Of a stretch of DNA of 64,000 nt, positions 38,108 through 47,495 are shown in pieces (position 1 is the stretch's first letter; each line of letters opens with the position of its first letter). The stretch covers positions 20,838-84,837 of the forward strand of contig MKSY01000030.1 of the NCBI GenBank assembly GCA_001897475.1. The letters run 5' to 3'. The notes under the pieces were generated by a model that made no database searches, was not told where the DNA came from, and saw only the letters and a list, made by a program, of their open reading frames with translations. Made by a program: the position numbers and the translations under genes. This stretch comes from Alphaproteobacteria bacterium 43-37 (lineage in GTDB: Bacteria; Pseudomonadota; Alphaproteobacteria; 43-37).

Positions 38108-40358
38108 GAGTATATCTCCAGGTGGAATTTTGAAATAAACACGTTTGTGGTGCTGAACAGATAAGTTTGACAGTTAGCCCCTCGGCTCGATCCAAGATCA
38201 AGATGCGCTGAGCTTGCGGCTTGGTTGTGGTTGGAGTGATGCTGCTTTGGGTAGGCAATGTACCATCGGATTCAATGCTTACATCAAAAGTTGTTGTACC
38301 TTGTGTTGTGATGATCAAGTCTTTCACCAAGAGCATGGCCTCCAGTTCTGCGCTCACATGCCCTGATTGAGCCTCGCGTTTCACCAAGAATGGTGAGAAT
38401 GTATAAGCAAAGTCATAACCATAACCTACAGCGATGGTTTCTTTCGAATAATTCCCACCAATCTTGCATTGGTTGCTTACTGGATCGGTGATAATCTCCA
38501 GTTCTGTTCCATCCTTGGTAAATGCTTTTATGCCATTTTGAGGAAGGTATGGCAGACTCCAGGATGTATAGACCGTTTGAGGATCAAAGGTACCATTGGT
38601 AAGTTTTGTGAGCGTGTCCAGATAAATGGAGTGTTCTTCTCTTAAGGACATTTTAAGCATCAATCGCTCACCTCTTGGGGTTTTCACAATAAAGTCAAGC
38701 CCATCCGCCGTCGTGGTCACGGCCTCAATTTCATGAGGAAACTCCCACTTTGTCCAAGCCGATTGAACCTTGATGTCCTTGCGCCAATGGTATTTGTATA
38801 TGTAAATGCTTTTGTCTTTGGGTCTGTAGAACCCAAGCAGCTTTTCCTTTGTGAGTGAGAAACTTTGAGTGATTTTGTCAGGCAAGAAAGATGGCACATG
38901 ATCCGTCAGTGTTTCGATGGTGCTGTTATCATAAGAATCAGCTAGTGTGGGTGAGATTTCTCTGACCTCTGTTGAGTTGCCATGCTTTGTGGCAAACACA
39001 ATGCTTTGTTCTGCTTCCATCGGTTTGGTGGTGATACCTGAATAGTGACTGTAAATATTGATGCTCACCGTATGTGGGCTTAAAATTTCTTTTACCGTCA
39101 GCAGGAACTGATCTTGGGTTGCAAAAAGTAATAGGTTGCCATTGAGAGTGGGAACTGCATAGCCCAGTGATACAGGTTGGTTGGCTGATACGGTTAAATC
39201 AATGGGATCAGAATCAATCACTGTAGCCGTTGTGGTTGGCCAGAAGTTCGTAATATCGTCAGTTTCTGAAAACACAATGTTGCTGCCACACAAAAGCCCA
39301 AGCCTGCCTTTGTAAAAGACCATATCGGAGATGGGTGTGCCAATAAACGAGGGCTCAGGAGCTGTTTGATCATCGCCAGCATCTCGGTCTTTCCAAGTGG
39401 CGGGTTCAAGTTTAAACTTACCTTCTTCATTAAAGGTCAATTTATGTGGCATGGTGGTTGGATCAATGGCGTATTTAAGGCCACCTTTGACCGTTTCCGT
39501 CCAAACGCCATTACCTTGATACCATACATAATAACTATCTTTAGGAAGAGTTTTGTTTTGTCTTTGCCTTGGATCACTGCTGACCTCAACCGTAAAGCCT
39601 ACAAAGGCTGTGTGGGGTAATTCTGCAAAATCTCCTGTGGTGTCCTTGATCCCTTGAATGCCCTGATCCCCAAACCCATCCATGGCTTTCAAGGTAAAGT
39701 CAGTTTGTTCATTTTGAATCAAGATTTTGGAGCCTTGCTGTTGGAGCTTGAAAGAAGATGGCAATGAAGAGCGCATTTGGGAATACAGGCTATTGCAGAT
39801 CATATCCGTATCAATGCCCTGATCGCGAGATAAGCCTTTTGTGGAATGGCTAAAATAATGTTCGCTGCCACCCACAGTAACAGATACCGAATAGGTCGTA
39901 TCTCGAATAGCTTGGCGGATGAAGACCATGCCTTCAAAAGGCCGTTTGGTATCCAAAGCCTCCAACATTTGAGGGGTTTTATCCTTATTCAAGATAAAAG
40001 TTTCATCGGCAATGGTAATAGCCGCGAAGTTTTGTCCCATAAGATACGGTGAAAACCCACCCTCGACAGGTAAACTGTTACCATTGGGATCGAACACATG
40101 AAGCTGGCCAGGCGTAATCACCAAGGTAAAGGCGAGCTTCTCGCTGATCTCAAGGTTTTGGCAAAAGAGGATGGGTTCGGATGTGGGAATGTTCAGCTTA
40201 GTTTTAAGGGATGTGGGCGGCCGCTTGCGCAAGCCTTCAGACAATGAGGGCCAGGTGTTGAGCTCATCTTCGCTCATGGTGATGCCACGAAGGTAGGCAG
40301 GCTGCTTTGAGATGCCGCCACATAGATGAGGGATCAGCTGGGTGTGCAGAGCTGTCAT
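38091..40358 (-). CDS. Tail tubular protein B (gp12-like)
   Basis: A 755-aa protein in the T7 gp12 position and size class (T7: 794 aa). It forms the tail nozzle. Characteristic are the N-terminal LCGGISKQPAYLRG and later VFYKGRLGLLCGSNIVFSET, TNFWPTTTATVIDSDPIDLT and the KSIYIYKYHW segment. Only the last 90 or so residues survive in phi2 at the right edge of the window. Confidence 0.88.
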   Translation of the reverse strand: MTALHTQLIPHLCGGISKQPAYLRGITMSEDELNTWPSLSEGLRKRPPTSLKTKLNIPTSEPILFCQNLEISEKLAFTLVITPGQLHVFDPNGNSLPVEGGFSPYLMGQNFAAITIADETFILNKDKTPQMLEALDTKRPFEGMVFIRQAIRDTTYSVSVTVGGSEHYFSHSTKGLSRDQGIDTDMICNSLYSQMRSSLPSSFKLQQQGSKILIQNEQTDFTLKAMDGFGDQGIQGIKDTTGDFAELPHTAFVGFTVEVSSDPRQRQNKTLPKDSYYVWYQGNGVWTETVKGGLKYAIDPTTMPHKLTFNEEGKFKLEPATWKDRDAGDDQTAPEPSFIGTPISDMVFYKGRLGLLCGSNIVFSETDDITNFWPTTTATVIDSDPIDLTVSANQPVSLGYAVPTLNGNLLLFATQDQFLLTVKEILSPHTVSINIYSHYSGITTKPMEAEQSIVFATKHGNSTEVREISPTLADSYDNSTIETLTDHVPSFLPDKITQSFSLTKEKLLGFYRPKDKSIYIYKYHWRKDIKVQSAWTKWEFPHEIEAVTTTADGLDFIVKTPRGERLMLKMSLREEHSIYLDTLTKLTNGTFDPQTVYTSWSLPYLPQNGIKAFTKDGTELEIITDPVSNQCKIGGNYSKETIAVGYGYDFAYTFSPFLVKREAQSGHVSAELEAMLLVKDLIITTQGTTTFDVSIESDGTLPTQSSITPTTTKPQAQRILILDRAEGLTVKLICSAPQTCLFQNSTWRYTHGQIN

Positions 40359-40371
40359 GGAAAAAATCCTT

Positions 40372-40965
40372 TTATCGGCGTATGAGAGGGAAGGTTTTTA
40401 AATTGAGTATGTTTGGCTGAGTGGTTTGATTATCCGAGTTCCGAAGAGCTGACAGAGCAATCATCTCGTCCCGCTCTTGAAACAGATGCTGGGAATGAGA
40501 ACCGCCCACACGGTCTTGGAACATCCGTCCCGCACGAATCAAGATGTAGCGTCGAAAAGGTTCTGGTAAATCTTCAAACTCAAATTGCCAAACAACATCA
40601 GCATGAATGGTTTGTTTGAAAGTGAAGCTGTGGCGCACCGGATCATACAGGTAAAACTGTTTGCCAAAAGTGCCAGTTTTGCGGCGCATGGTAAGGCCAA
40701 CATGATATGGCGTACCTTCCAGTTTGAGCAGTCCTGGAGGAAGTAAAATCTCTCCCTCCTCATTGGGCACAAAGGGATAAGCGTTTTCTGTGTTAAACCC
40801 CCAGCCAGAGGCCTGCACCTCACGGGTGACATCCTCCAGCAAGTTCACAGCCATAGTAACTTCTGACCGGCTCTTAGTTTCAAGCTGATCAGCCGTGACC
40901 GGTCTTAGACCGATGCCAGACAACATCATGTTGATGGCATCCAGCCTTGAAGTGGGTGCGAGCAT
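40372..40965 (-). CDS. Tail tubular protein A (gp11-like)
   Basis: A 197-aa protein equivalent to T7 gp11 (196 aa), the adaptor ring between portal and nozzle. SRLDAINMMLSGIGLRPVTA at the N-terminus, then VNLLEDVTREVQASGWGFNT and LPEPFRRYILIRAGRMFQDR, are family landmarks. Confidence 0.9.
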   Translation of the reverse strand: MLAPTSRLDAINMMLSGIGLRPVTADQLETKSRSEVTMAVNLLEDVTREVQASGWGFNTENAYPFVPNEEGEILLPPGLLKLEGTPYHVGLTMRRKTGTFGKQFYLYDPVRHSFTFKQTIHADVVWQFEFEDLPEPFRRYILIRAGRMFQDRVGGSHSQHLFQERDEMIALSALRNSDNQTTQPNILNLKTFPLIRR

Positions 40966-41014
40966 ATAGGTTGATCCTTATGGCTGGGGTTTTGGGATAT
41001 TTATGAATGAGTGG

Positions 41015-41968
41015 TTATTTTGCTTGAACTGGAGCGTTGCTCTTCTTTCTCAACTCCACGCATGCTTCAGGGCGAAGGACACCAGAGCCCACAGCCATCT
41101 TGGCAACTGTCCAGAATCCTTGCCGGGTGATGTCATATTCAGACTCGGTCGCCATCTCCATCAGCTTAACTGTGCCAACGCCTGTCTTGTGCATCACAAG
41201 AGCCACAGTGCTGGAGAAGTCCCCGCGGTATTTATCAAGGCCATCATTGATGTTGCTGTTAGGAAGGTTATTGGTTTCCACAATGGTAATGCCCGCAATC
41301 TTCAAAACTTTACCATCACTGTAAGCACCGCTGCCGCCCCAGTCTTTGTTCAGCACCGTGGTGTTTCTCGCCAGCATATAATAATGCTTTGGACTTAGGA
41401 ATATGAAACGATCTTGTGAAGGAACATCTTTCTCATCGAGTAATTGAGCCGCTTCAAAAATGCTCTCGGCCAAGACCATGCTGTCAGAGTCAATTTTGTC
41501 CTTTTCTAAAATGCTGCCATGGGGGCCACCGCTGACGGCTGGGCCCGAGCGTGCACCCAGAATGCCGGTCTTGAGGACGTTCTGATCAAACCTTCTGGCT
41601 AAGGCAAACCCAGCTTCTTTGGAATAAGCGGCTCTGACATCATAGCTGGACATCGCTTCATCAATGCTGGGAAGGAAAGATGCTGAGACTAGGAGGTCAT
41701 CAATGGTGATCACACGTTCACCATGATTGAATGCTTGAGGGGCGATCACTTCCCCTGGCTTATGGTAATAAGCATCGGCTTTCCAAAGAGCTGGGAAGGC
41801 AGCGCTTTTGCCATTTTGGATGGTGCGCACCATATGGCGGCTCATGGCCACCGTGCTTTCTTCAAAGGCGGCCAAGACTTCACCGCTGTAGACTTTTAAA
41901 AACAGTTCGCGATCACCAGTCTGCGGATTGAGACTGTTGATACCTGGACGTGAGGGAGTAAACGTCAT
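41015..41968 (-). CDS. Major capsid protein (gp10-like)
   Basis: A 317-aa HK97-fold capsid subunit in the T7 gp10 position. ELFLKVYSGEVLAAFEESTV near the N-terminus, GERVITIDDLLVSASFLPSI, FALARRFDQNVLKTGILGAR and QDRFIFLSPKHYYMLARN resemble capsids of T7-like phages. The start is preceded by AAGGAGAAC. Scaffold is encoded upstream and gp11 downstream. Confidence 0.92.
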   Translation of the reverse strand: MTFTPSRPGINSLNPQTGDRELFLKVYSGEVLAAFEESTVAMSRHMVRTIQNGKSAAFPALWKADAYYHKPGEVIAPQAFNHGERVITIDDLLVSASFLPSIDEAMSSYDVRAAYSKEAGFALARRFDQNVLKTGILGARSGPAVSGGPHGSILEKDKIDSDSMVLAESIFEAAQLLDEKDVPSQDRFIFLSPKHYYMLARNTTVLNKDWGGSGAYSDGKVLKIAGITIVETNNLPNSNINDGLDKYRGDFSSTVALVMHKTGVGTVKLMEMATESEYDITRQGFWTVAKMAVGSGVLRPEACVELRKKSNAPVQAK

Positions 41969-42055
41969 GCTTTGTTCTCCTTATAAGGTAGGACGTTCAA
42001 TGGGAAAATCTGAGGATTGAATGAAAGATGAGTAGTTTTAAATTAGGAGGAATTA

Positions 42056-42688
42056 CTAAAGGATTCGAGATCGAGCTAGTTTATTCTCCACAGCTTGTCG
42101 GTAAGCTGGGTCTTTTTCATAGCGTGGGTCTTTGATGGCTTCGGTCACTTGAGCGAGCGATTCAAAGACACTGGAATCATGGCCGCTGCTTCTTCCTTGG
42201 AGCAATGATGGCTCTTGATCCTTAATGTAATCTGCATAAAGCCCCTTGATGGCCAAGATGGCCGCATCCATATTAGGCGATGTCGTCACAATCTCGTTAA
42301 AGGCAATAATCTGCTCTTTGCTTAAGCTGTGAGTAGCCCATTGCTGCATCTGCTCAAAGACTTCCTTGCCACCCACAGCTGCATAAGCTTTTTGAACCGC
42401 TTCATTAGCCTGAGATTGGACGCCCTTTATGTAAGTGTCCACAAAGGGTTTGCTGATCCCAAGCTTTTCCAGTTGCTGGTAACGCTCTTCAGAAAGTGTG
42501 CCCTGTTGCTGATATTCTTGAGTGAGTTCGGAAAGGAACTGTTGGCTGATGGGTGGTTCTGAGGCTTGAGGCTCTGGATCGATGGTTAAGTCTGGTGGTA
42601 AAGAAGGTTGAGGCCCTGTAGATTGGGTAGGCTCAAGCTGAGCTTCGGGTTGAGGGGATGCCTCAATGATATTGGATTCTAGTGTCAT
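42056..42688 (-). CDS. Capsid assembly scaffold (gp9-like)
   Basis: A 210-aa acidic protein between portal and capsid genes. A Pro/Gln/Glu-rich N-terminus (about 50 residues) is followed by helices (QQFLSELTQEYQQQGTLSEE, then RYQQLEKLGISKPFVDTYIK) and a C-terminal KDPRYEKDPAYRQAVENKLA. This is the T7 gp9 scaffold arrangement; the C-terminal helix would bind capsid subunits. Confidence 0.85.
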   Translation of the reverse strand: MTLESNIIEASPQPEAQLEPTQSTGPQPSLPPDLTIDPEPQASEPPISQQFLSELTQEYQQQGTLSEERYQQLEKLGISKPFVDTYIKGVQSQANEAVQKAYAAVGGKEVFEQMQQWATHSLSKEQIIAFNEIVTTSPNMDAAILAIKGLYADYIKDQEPSLLQGRSSGHDSSVFESLAQVTEAIKDPRYEKDPAYRQAVENKLARSRIL

Positions 42689-42746
42689 GGGAAATGAGTC
42701 TCCTTTTCATAGGTAAGGCCTTAAAGTTGAAAAAAATTCAATGGGT

Positions 42747-44276
42747 TTATGTAACCGGAAGACCAGGCAGCATTGGTGTTTGAGCTTGCACGTGTGCTTG
42801 CATCTGAGCTTGCTGCTGCAGCGCTTGTTTTTGCATAAGCTCTTCTTCGGACAAGATCAGCCCCTGAGCATCCAAACCTCTGGCTATGCAGAGGCGTTTG
42901 ATCAGCTCTTCTGGGTTAATCCGCATGAGGATTTCTGGGAGGGCTTGGCCAAGGCTGGCTAAATCTCCCACAAAGCTCTGGAGCTTCAGAAGATCATGTC
43001 CACGGCCCAATGCCTCTAGGCCAGTGACAATCATGGGTCTGACCATGCCCTTAGGCAGCTTGGGAAATAAGCCTCTGCGCTCCATTTGATGCATCAGTCT
43101 TAATATCAAGGGCAACTGGAACTCTTGGGAGAGGATAGAATATACACCGCCTAGCGCATCTTCCAGCTCTCCGGCCATATGACGGATTTCTTCAGCTGTG
43201 ACTCGCTCACCTTGCCTTTGGATAGAAGAGTTGAGCAAGAAGGCGTAAGATAGCCGCTGTGTCATATGCTCCATGGTTTCTCGGGCCACCCGAAAGTCGG
43301 CATACTTTTGCACTTGAAGGACTGTTACATCTTCAGCGTTACCTGAGCGTATGGCTCCATTAGGAGATTCGGCCAGAACGGTTTCTTTCGTGGTGGAATT
43401 GGGTTTGACCAAAAACAACACCTTTGCGGCAGCCGCACTTCCCTCCACAATAGCTTTGGTGAGTGTTTCCAGACTGTTCAAATCACCCAAATATTCTTCC
43501 ACCAAGCCTCTTCCGTAATCTTCTCCATCTACCCGAATGAACCGAAGGGGAAGCCAGGGTGAACAATCTTTGGGATAGGTTCCCTTGGATTCAGGCACCA
43601 ACACGCCGCCTACCTCTTGCAAAACATGCCACTTATCATCTTGCCAAGTGATGCTGGTGAAAAGGTCAACAGTGGTTTGGTCAGAGGATGAGTGTTGATC
43701 AAGTCCAAGACTATCCAGTGGAAGATCGACAAATGTGCGGTCTACCTTCTCATGAACAATGATTTCTAATGCATGACCAGCAGGATCACGGCGAATAACA
43801 TACTGATCCAAGTGAAAGACTCTTATGCCACCCTCGGGTACCAAGTAGATCAGGCTATTGCCAGTAACAATGAGGTGTTTTAACGCTTCAAAGACTCCCA
43901 CGCGCATGGCACCGGTTTCAATTTCTGTCATCAGAAAGCGTTCACATTGGGTCAAAGCCTCATCCACATGCAGCTTGAGCTTGGGGTCAACATCTGCTAA
44001 CTCGACCTCTTGCACCACCAGGCGAAAGAAGGGACTGTTGGGTGGAAGTAAAGCCAAAAGCAGTTTAGCAGCCAAATTATTAACCCCGCGAGAACCAATC
44101 CCTTGCCAGGGCGTGACAAACTGAGTCTGGCCTGGGCGCATCATAAGGTACGGTTGAGTTAGCTCAGCGCATTCACGGGAACGCTCCAAGAAGAGGTGAC
44201 GTTTAATGGCGAACTTCTCATAGCGGCTTTTAAGGGAGTCCGTACCAAGTAGATCAGGTTTAATCACAGAACTCAT
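42747..44276 (-). CDS. Portal (head-tail connector, gp8-like)
   Basis: A 509-aa portal of the T7 gp8 type (536 aa). LERSRECAELTQPYLMMRPG, GSRGVNNLAAKLLLALLPPN, LVTGNSLIYLVPEGGIRVFH, then SERVTAEEIRHMAGELEDAL-like (here GERVTAEEIRHMAGELEDAL) and a C-terminal Gln-rich tail are typical. It forms the dodecameric ring through which TerL packages DNA. Its start overlaps the stop of the small upstream gene by 4 bp. Confidence 0.93.
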   Translation of the reverse strand: MSSVIKPDLLGTDSLKSRYEKFAIKRHLFLERSRECAELTQPYLMMRPGQTQFVTPWQGIGSRGVNNLAAKLLLALLPPNSPFFRLVVQEVELADVDPKLKLHVDEALTQCERFLMTEIETGAMRVGVFEALKHLIVTGNSLIYLVPEGGIRVFHLDQYVIRRDPAGHALEIIVHEKVDRTFVDLPLDSLGLDQHSSSDQTTVDLFTSITWQDDKWHVLQEVGGVLVPESKGTYPKDCSPWLPLRFIRVDGEDYGRGLVEEYLGDLNSLETLTKAIVEGSAAAAKVLFLVKPNSTTKETVLAESPNGAIRSGNAEDVTVLQVQKYADFRVARETMEHMTQRLSYAFLLNSSIQRQGERVTAEEIRHMAGELEDALGGVYSILSQEFQLPLILRLMHQMERRGLFPKLPKGMVRPMIVTGLEALGRGHDLLKLQSFVGDLASLGQALPEILMRINPEELIKRLCIARGLDAQGLILSEEELMQKQALQQQAQMQAHVQAQTPMLPGLPVT

Positions 44277-44620
44277 GCATCACCATCGGGTAAAGGTATG
44301 TTGAGGCCACCTCCAGCGAATAACCCTTCCACCTTCTGCTTCTTGCGCAAGGCAGACTTTTGCTTAGCTCGAAGATCGAGTTTGGTTTCCAAAGGAGATT
44401 TAATGCCCAGAGATAATTGACCGGGTTTGATGTCATTCAAATGACTATTTCCAGAGAAGGCATCCTGCATCTTGGGTGGTTCAGGCGCTGGTGGAGGTGC
44501 AGGCAGACTAGCAGAAGGTGGGTTGAACGTTGGTGCGCCTCGGTCTTGAGAGGCCATATACATCGTGCCGAGCATGCTGGTGCCGGCCATGGCTACCATC
44601 GCGGTAACTGGATCGCACAT
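44273..44620 (-). CDS. Small pre-portal virion protein (gp7.3 position)
   Basis: A 115-aa protein beginning MCDPVTAMVAMAGTSMLGT, then a Pro-rich stretch (FNPPSASLPAPPPAPEPPK) and a basic C-terminus. Small proteins starting with a similar Met-Cys-hydrophobic segment precede the portal gene in many T7-like phages and may be membrane- or tail-associated. T7 gp7.3 occupies the same place, but sequence similarity cannot be claimed. RBS AGGAG is 9 nt upstream. Confidence 0.6.
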   Translation of the reverse strand: MCDPVTAMVAMAGTSMLGTMYMASQDRGAPTFNPPSASLPAPPPAPEPPKMQDAFSGNSHLNDIKPGQLSLGIKSPLETKLDLRAKQKSALRKKQKVEGLFAGGGLNIPLPDGDA

Positions 44621-44684
44621 GAGAGGGGACTCCTAGGTTGAGAAGAGAGGGGTTATTTAACGGATTAAAAGGTTTACGTTCTGA

Positions 44685-45905
44685 TTAAGATGCAGGCTCA
44701 TTTGAAGATGAATCTTTCTGAGTAATTTTCTTCAGCTTGCTAGCAAATAGATTTGTCGCATCTCGGAGAGCTTGATCCGCCAAATGGGCATAGCGCTGTG
44801 TCGTAGCAGCCTGGGTGTGGCCCAACAGCTTGCCAACAATGCTCAGGCTCAAGCCGCTGGAAACTAAGTGAGACGCATAGGTGTGACGCAGGTCATGGAT
44901 GCGCAGGTTTTCGATTCCTGCTTTTTTTAGAACTGTAGCCCAGAATTTTTTTATCTCGTAAAGTGGCTCACCAGGTTTGCGTCCTGGAAATAAATATTGA
45001 CTCTGGGAGTGGCTCTGAGAGCCTTCTTTAATTTGGAGTAAGAATGCCAAAGCTTCCTCTGACAAAGGGACATGTTCCGTTTTCTTTTGCTTGGTTAAAT
45101 GCGAGGGTTTTATCCAAACACCTCGATTAAAGTCAAACTGATCCCAAGTGGCATTGAGAACTTCTCCTTTGCGTGCACCTGTTAGAATGAGCATCTTAAT
45201 AGCATCAGCAGTTGGGTAACCGTTATATTGATCCAAAACTTGCCAAAGTCGGTCTAGCTCTTCATCCTGCAACCAGCGTTCTCGTTTTTCTTCAAAGTAT
45301 CTTGATACTCCAATGACGGGGTTTTTATCCACCCATCCCCAATTCACAGCTAAGGAAAACATTTTCGATAAAAGGGCAAGCACGCGATTTGCTTGATAGG
45401 GTTTATGTAAGAGTTTTTGATGTAAGTGGGAGATATCTTTTTGGGTTATCTCTTTGACATGAATTTTGCCAATTGCAGGAATGATAATCCTTTCCAATAG
45501 CCATATATCTCCTTCGCGACTCTTTTTACGTTTATGAGTGCTGGCATGCCCAGCAATGTATTCATCAGCCAGGTTGCTGATCAAATAAACCTTATCAGCT
45601 GGCTGCTGCTTTTTTGAAGGATCAATACCCAAACTTACTTGGCTTGCGAGGGTTTTAGCCTGCTCTCTGGCTTGCTCTGTTGTGATTTTACCATGAACGC
45701 CTATTTTATGGCGTTTTTCTTGCTTAAGGTTGTTACGGTATTGATAAAGGTATGTTTTGGTGCCGCCTGGATTAAGCCTTACACCAAACCCTTTAATTTC
45801 GTCATCCCAAATACAGTAATCCTTGTTAGGATTGCTCGCTAATTTATCAACAAACTTTTTTGTTAAATGAGGCATATTTAATCTAACCAAATTTCTACAC
45901 AACAT
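44685..45905 (-). CDS. int: P4-type integrase (phi1)
   Basis: A 406-aa tyrosine recombinase with the DUF4102 N-terminal domain of P4-type integrases (LTKKFVDKLASNPNKDYCIW). The catalytic residues are Arg in LTGARKGEVLNATWDQF, His-x-x-Arg in HDLRHTYASHLVSSG, and His plus Tyr in LGHTQAATTQRYAHL. It inserts the phage into tRNA-Thr; the gene sits next to attR. The ATG at 45872 (MPHLTKKF) is a likely alternative start. Residues 294-302 (SQSHSQSQ) are encoded by two micro-palindromes and look like a linker expansion before YLFPGR. Confidence 0.93.
   Translation of the reverse strand: MLCRNLVRLNMPHLTKKFVDKLASNPNKDYCIWDDEIKGFGVRLNPGGTKTYLYQYRNNLKQEKRHKIGVHGKITTEQAREQAKTLASQVSLGIDPSKKQQPADKVYLISNLADEYIAGHASTHKRKKSREGDIWLLERIIIPAIGKIHVKEITQKDISHLHQKLLHKPYQANRVLALLSKMFSLAVNWGWVDKNPVIGVSRYFEEKRERWLQDEELDRLWQVLDQYNGYPTADAIKMLILTGARKGEVLNATWDQFDFNRGVWIKPSHLTKQKKTEHVPLSEEALAFLLQIKEGSQSHSQSQYLFPGRKPGEPLYEIKKFWATVLKKAGIENLRIHDLRHTYASHLVSSGLSLSIVGKLLGHTQAATTQRYAHLADQALRDATNLFASKLKKITQKDSSSNEPAS
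44999..45023. repeat. Micro-palindrome pair in the integrase gene (12-bp period)
   Basis: GACTC-TGG-GAGTG (44999-45011, outer pair mismatched) and GGCTC-TGA-GAGCC (45011-45023, perfect) have starts 12 bp apart. They encode the SQSHSQSQ linker. Confidence 0.65.
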
Positions 45906-45910
45906 CAGTA

Positions 45911-45930
45911 CGGTAGCATATCGGTAGCAA
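45911..45930 (+). repeat. Candidate integrase arm-type sites, attR side
   Basis: CGGTAGCA-TAT-CGGTAGCAA, identical to 4943-4962, lies 6 bp before the integrase start. Integrase binding here could also repress its own gene. Confidence 0.6.
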
Positions 45931-46057
45931 CTTGGCGAGTAAAAAAGAGTATACTGGTGAAAAGATGCGCAAAGCGAATATAAAACAATCAGCGAAAAAT
46001 AATAGCTTATAGAAGAAAAAGTAAATCTAAGGTAATATAAACTACGAGAGAATCCTA

Positions 46058-46104
46058 GATTCGTAATCAGTGGGTCGGAGGTTCAATTCCTCTCTTCGGC
46101 ACCA
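46058..46104 (+). repeat. attR core (47-bp copy of the tRNA-Thr 3' part)
   Basis: An exact repeat of 4848-4894. Only the 3' part of the tRNA is present, so it is not a functional tRNA gene. It closes the phi1 prophage; in a tandem arrangement it would double as the left end of phi2. Confidence 0.93.
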
Positions 46105-46172
46105 TATTTTTCCTACGCTTTTGTCAAATCTAACTTCTCTGATCCTTGTTCTGGTAAGCAAATAGGAGACAC

Positions 46173-46424
46173 TTAACTAAAGAAGGATAACATAGGCTGA
46201 AGGAGCTCTTCTACAACCCCTGGGTTTTGGAGAGCGTGGAAAAGAGTTAGGGACGCCCTGACCATATGAAGGCTTCTGCTGGAAGCTTTCGTTCTTCTGG
46301 TAAACCTTGCCAATCTATGTCGAATGTCGCTATTCGTCGCTTCGATAGGGAAAGTCAAATCCTTACCATAAAAGTGTCGCTCTTCAGGCAAAAGACGAAA
46401 GAACCCAGGCCACTCAGCGGTCAT
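46173..46424 (-). pseudogene. IS1-type transposase C-terminal remnant
   Basis: An 83-codon fragment containing LLPEERHFYGKD, then IEATNSDIRHRLARFTRRTK and SLHMVRASLTLFHAL. This matches the end of IS1-type InsB transposases. The N-terminal catalytic part is missing and no terminal inverted repeats are evident. It lies where the replication genes of phi2 would be expected, and its 5' edge touches the recombinase block. Deletion by IS activity is a plausible cause of the loss. Confidence 0.7.
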
Positions 46425-47453
46425 TTAATGAAGATTGTGACGCTACATTAAGCAATATTGCCTCATAAACACAAAAATACAATTTTTATTCAATAGCTTG
46501 CAATCTTAATTGATTGATGTCAAAGTCATCTTACATTTGATCGCTTACGATCCAGATGACCGCTTATATGCAGTAAGCTACGTGCGTGACAAACTTCAAA
46601 AAATTTATGCCAATACACTGACACGAATATCTTAAAACCCAAGCAAAACCAATGCGTTGAGAGGGAATGGTCGCTTGATTTTTGCCCGGAATGATGCTCA
46701 CATAGCATGTGTTGAACATGAAAATTCAATTTATTGTGCAAGCTAGAGGTCACACCCTGTTCAAGGGCCACCGTTAATAACACTCCAATAGTTTGCACAT
46801 GAAAATAGTCAGTAACCGCATAAGTGAGTGCACAATATGATTGGTAAACAGGCAAAAGTTTTGAGAGCAAAGGATGTGATAAGAATACTGGATTACGCCT
46901 CAACTTTGACCTATCCTGAGCGCAATGTTGTGATGGTTCTTTTATCCATTAAAGCAGGCTTAAGAGCCAAGGAGATAGCTGAACTAACCTGGGCCATGGT
47001 GCTTGATCCAGACGGGAATGCTGCCAACCATATTCACTTGCCTTCCAGTGCCAGCAAGGGTAAGTCTGGGCGAATCATCCCACTGCATCCTCAGTTGAAA
47101 GAAGCACTCGTTGTTTTAAGGAATACGCAACATTTAACAGAACCACAAAAACATATAATCTTTAGCAAGCACGGTAGTAAGATGCATGCATGTAATGTAG
47201 CTCATTGGTTTAGAAAGGTTTATGCATCCCTTGGGCTCATTGGCTGCTCCAGCCATTCAGGAAGGCGCACTTTCATTACCAATGCGGCTAGGAAGGTCTC
47301 GACTGTTGGAGGCAGCCTAAGAGATGTCCAGCTGCTAGCTGGGCACGCATCCCTCTCCATGACCCAGCGCTACATCGATGCTAACACCGACGCCCAGCGC
47401 GCCCTCATCCATCTTCTGTGACGAGGGCCCACCCCCACGGGGGGAAATGCTGA
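46414..47453 (+). repeat. Recombinase block, copy 2
   Basis: Homologous to 17806-18843, including about 410 bp of non-coding leader with no gene I can recognise, and the GC hairpin after the stop. Gene sequences are near-identical at protein level; the leader shows many substitutions and small gaps. Confidence 0.7.
46828..47421 (+). CDS. Catalytic-domain-only tyrosine recombinase (copy 2)
   Basis: A 197-aa close paralogue of the 18217 gene, with all catalytic residues kept: R46, the SSASKGKSGRIIPL hairpin, HSGRR, LLAGHASL and QRYID. Start at GTG 46828 or ATG 46837, as in copy 1. Conservation of an intact reading frame inside a decayed prophage suggests selection or recent duplication. It borders a different cargo set (47496-49491). 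Confidence 0.88.
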   Translation: MHNMIGKQAKVLRAKDVIRILDYASTLTYPERNVVMVLLSIKAGLRAKEIAELTWAMVLDPDGNAANHIHLPSSASKGKSGRIIPLHPQLKEALVVLRNTQHLTEPQKHIIFSKHGSKMHACNVAHWFRKVYASLGLIGCSSHSGRRTFITNAARKVSTVGGSLRDVQLLAGHASLSMTQRYIDANTDAQRALIHLL

Positions 47454-47495
47454 CGGTTACCGTGAGAGTTGGGGCTTGAGATTTTTTTGGAAAAT

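Larger units (their letters stand above)
4848..46104. mobile_element. T7-like prophage phi1 (about 41.2 kb)
   Basis: The element is bounded by the 47-bp att repeats, carries an integrase next to attR, and has a full T7-type gene set: single-subunit RNAP, SSB, endonuclease I, primase-helicase, family-A polymerase, exonuclease, portal, scaffold, capsid, gp11 to gp16, fibre, lysis genes, TerS and TerL. None of these genes shows a frameshift, so the prophage could be functional. Replication genes and structural genes are split by the att site at one end and by the cargo region (16.7-25.0 kb) at the other, as expected if a linear T7-like genome circularised before integrating between its exonuclease and portal modules. 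Confidence 0.93.

Noticed and set aside
41974..41988. Late phage promoter CCTTATAAGGAGAAC before the capsid gene
   Set aside because: It is explained by the Shine-Dalgarno AAGGAG of the capsid gene and has an extra base compared with the array; mentioned only as a weak candidate.
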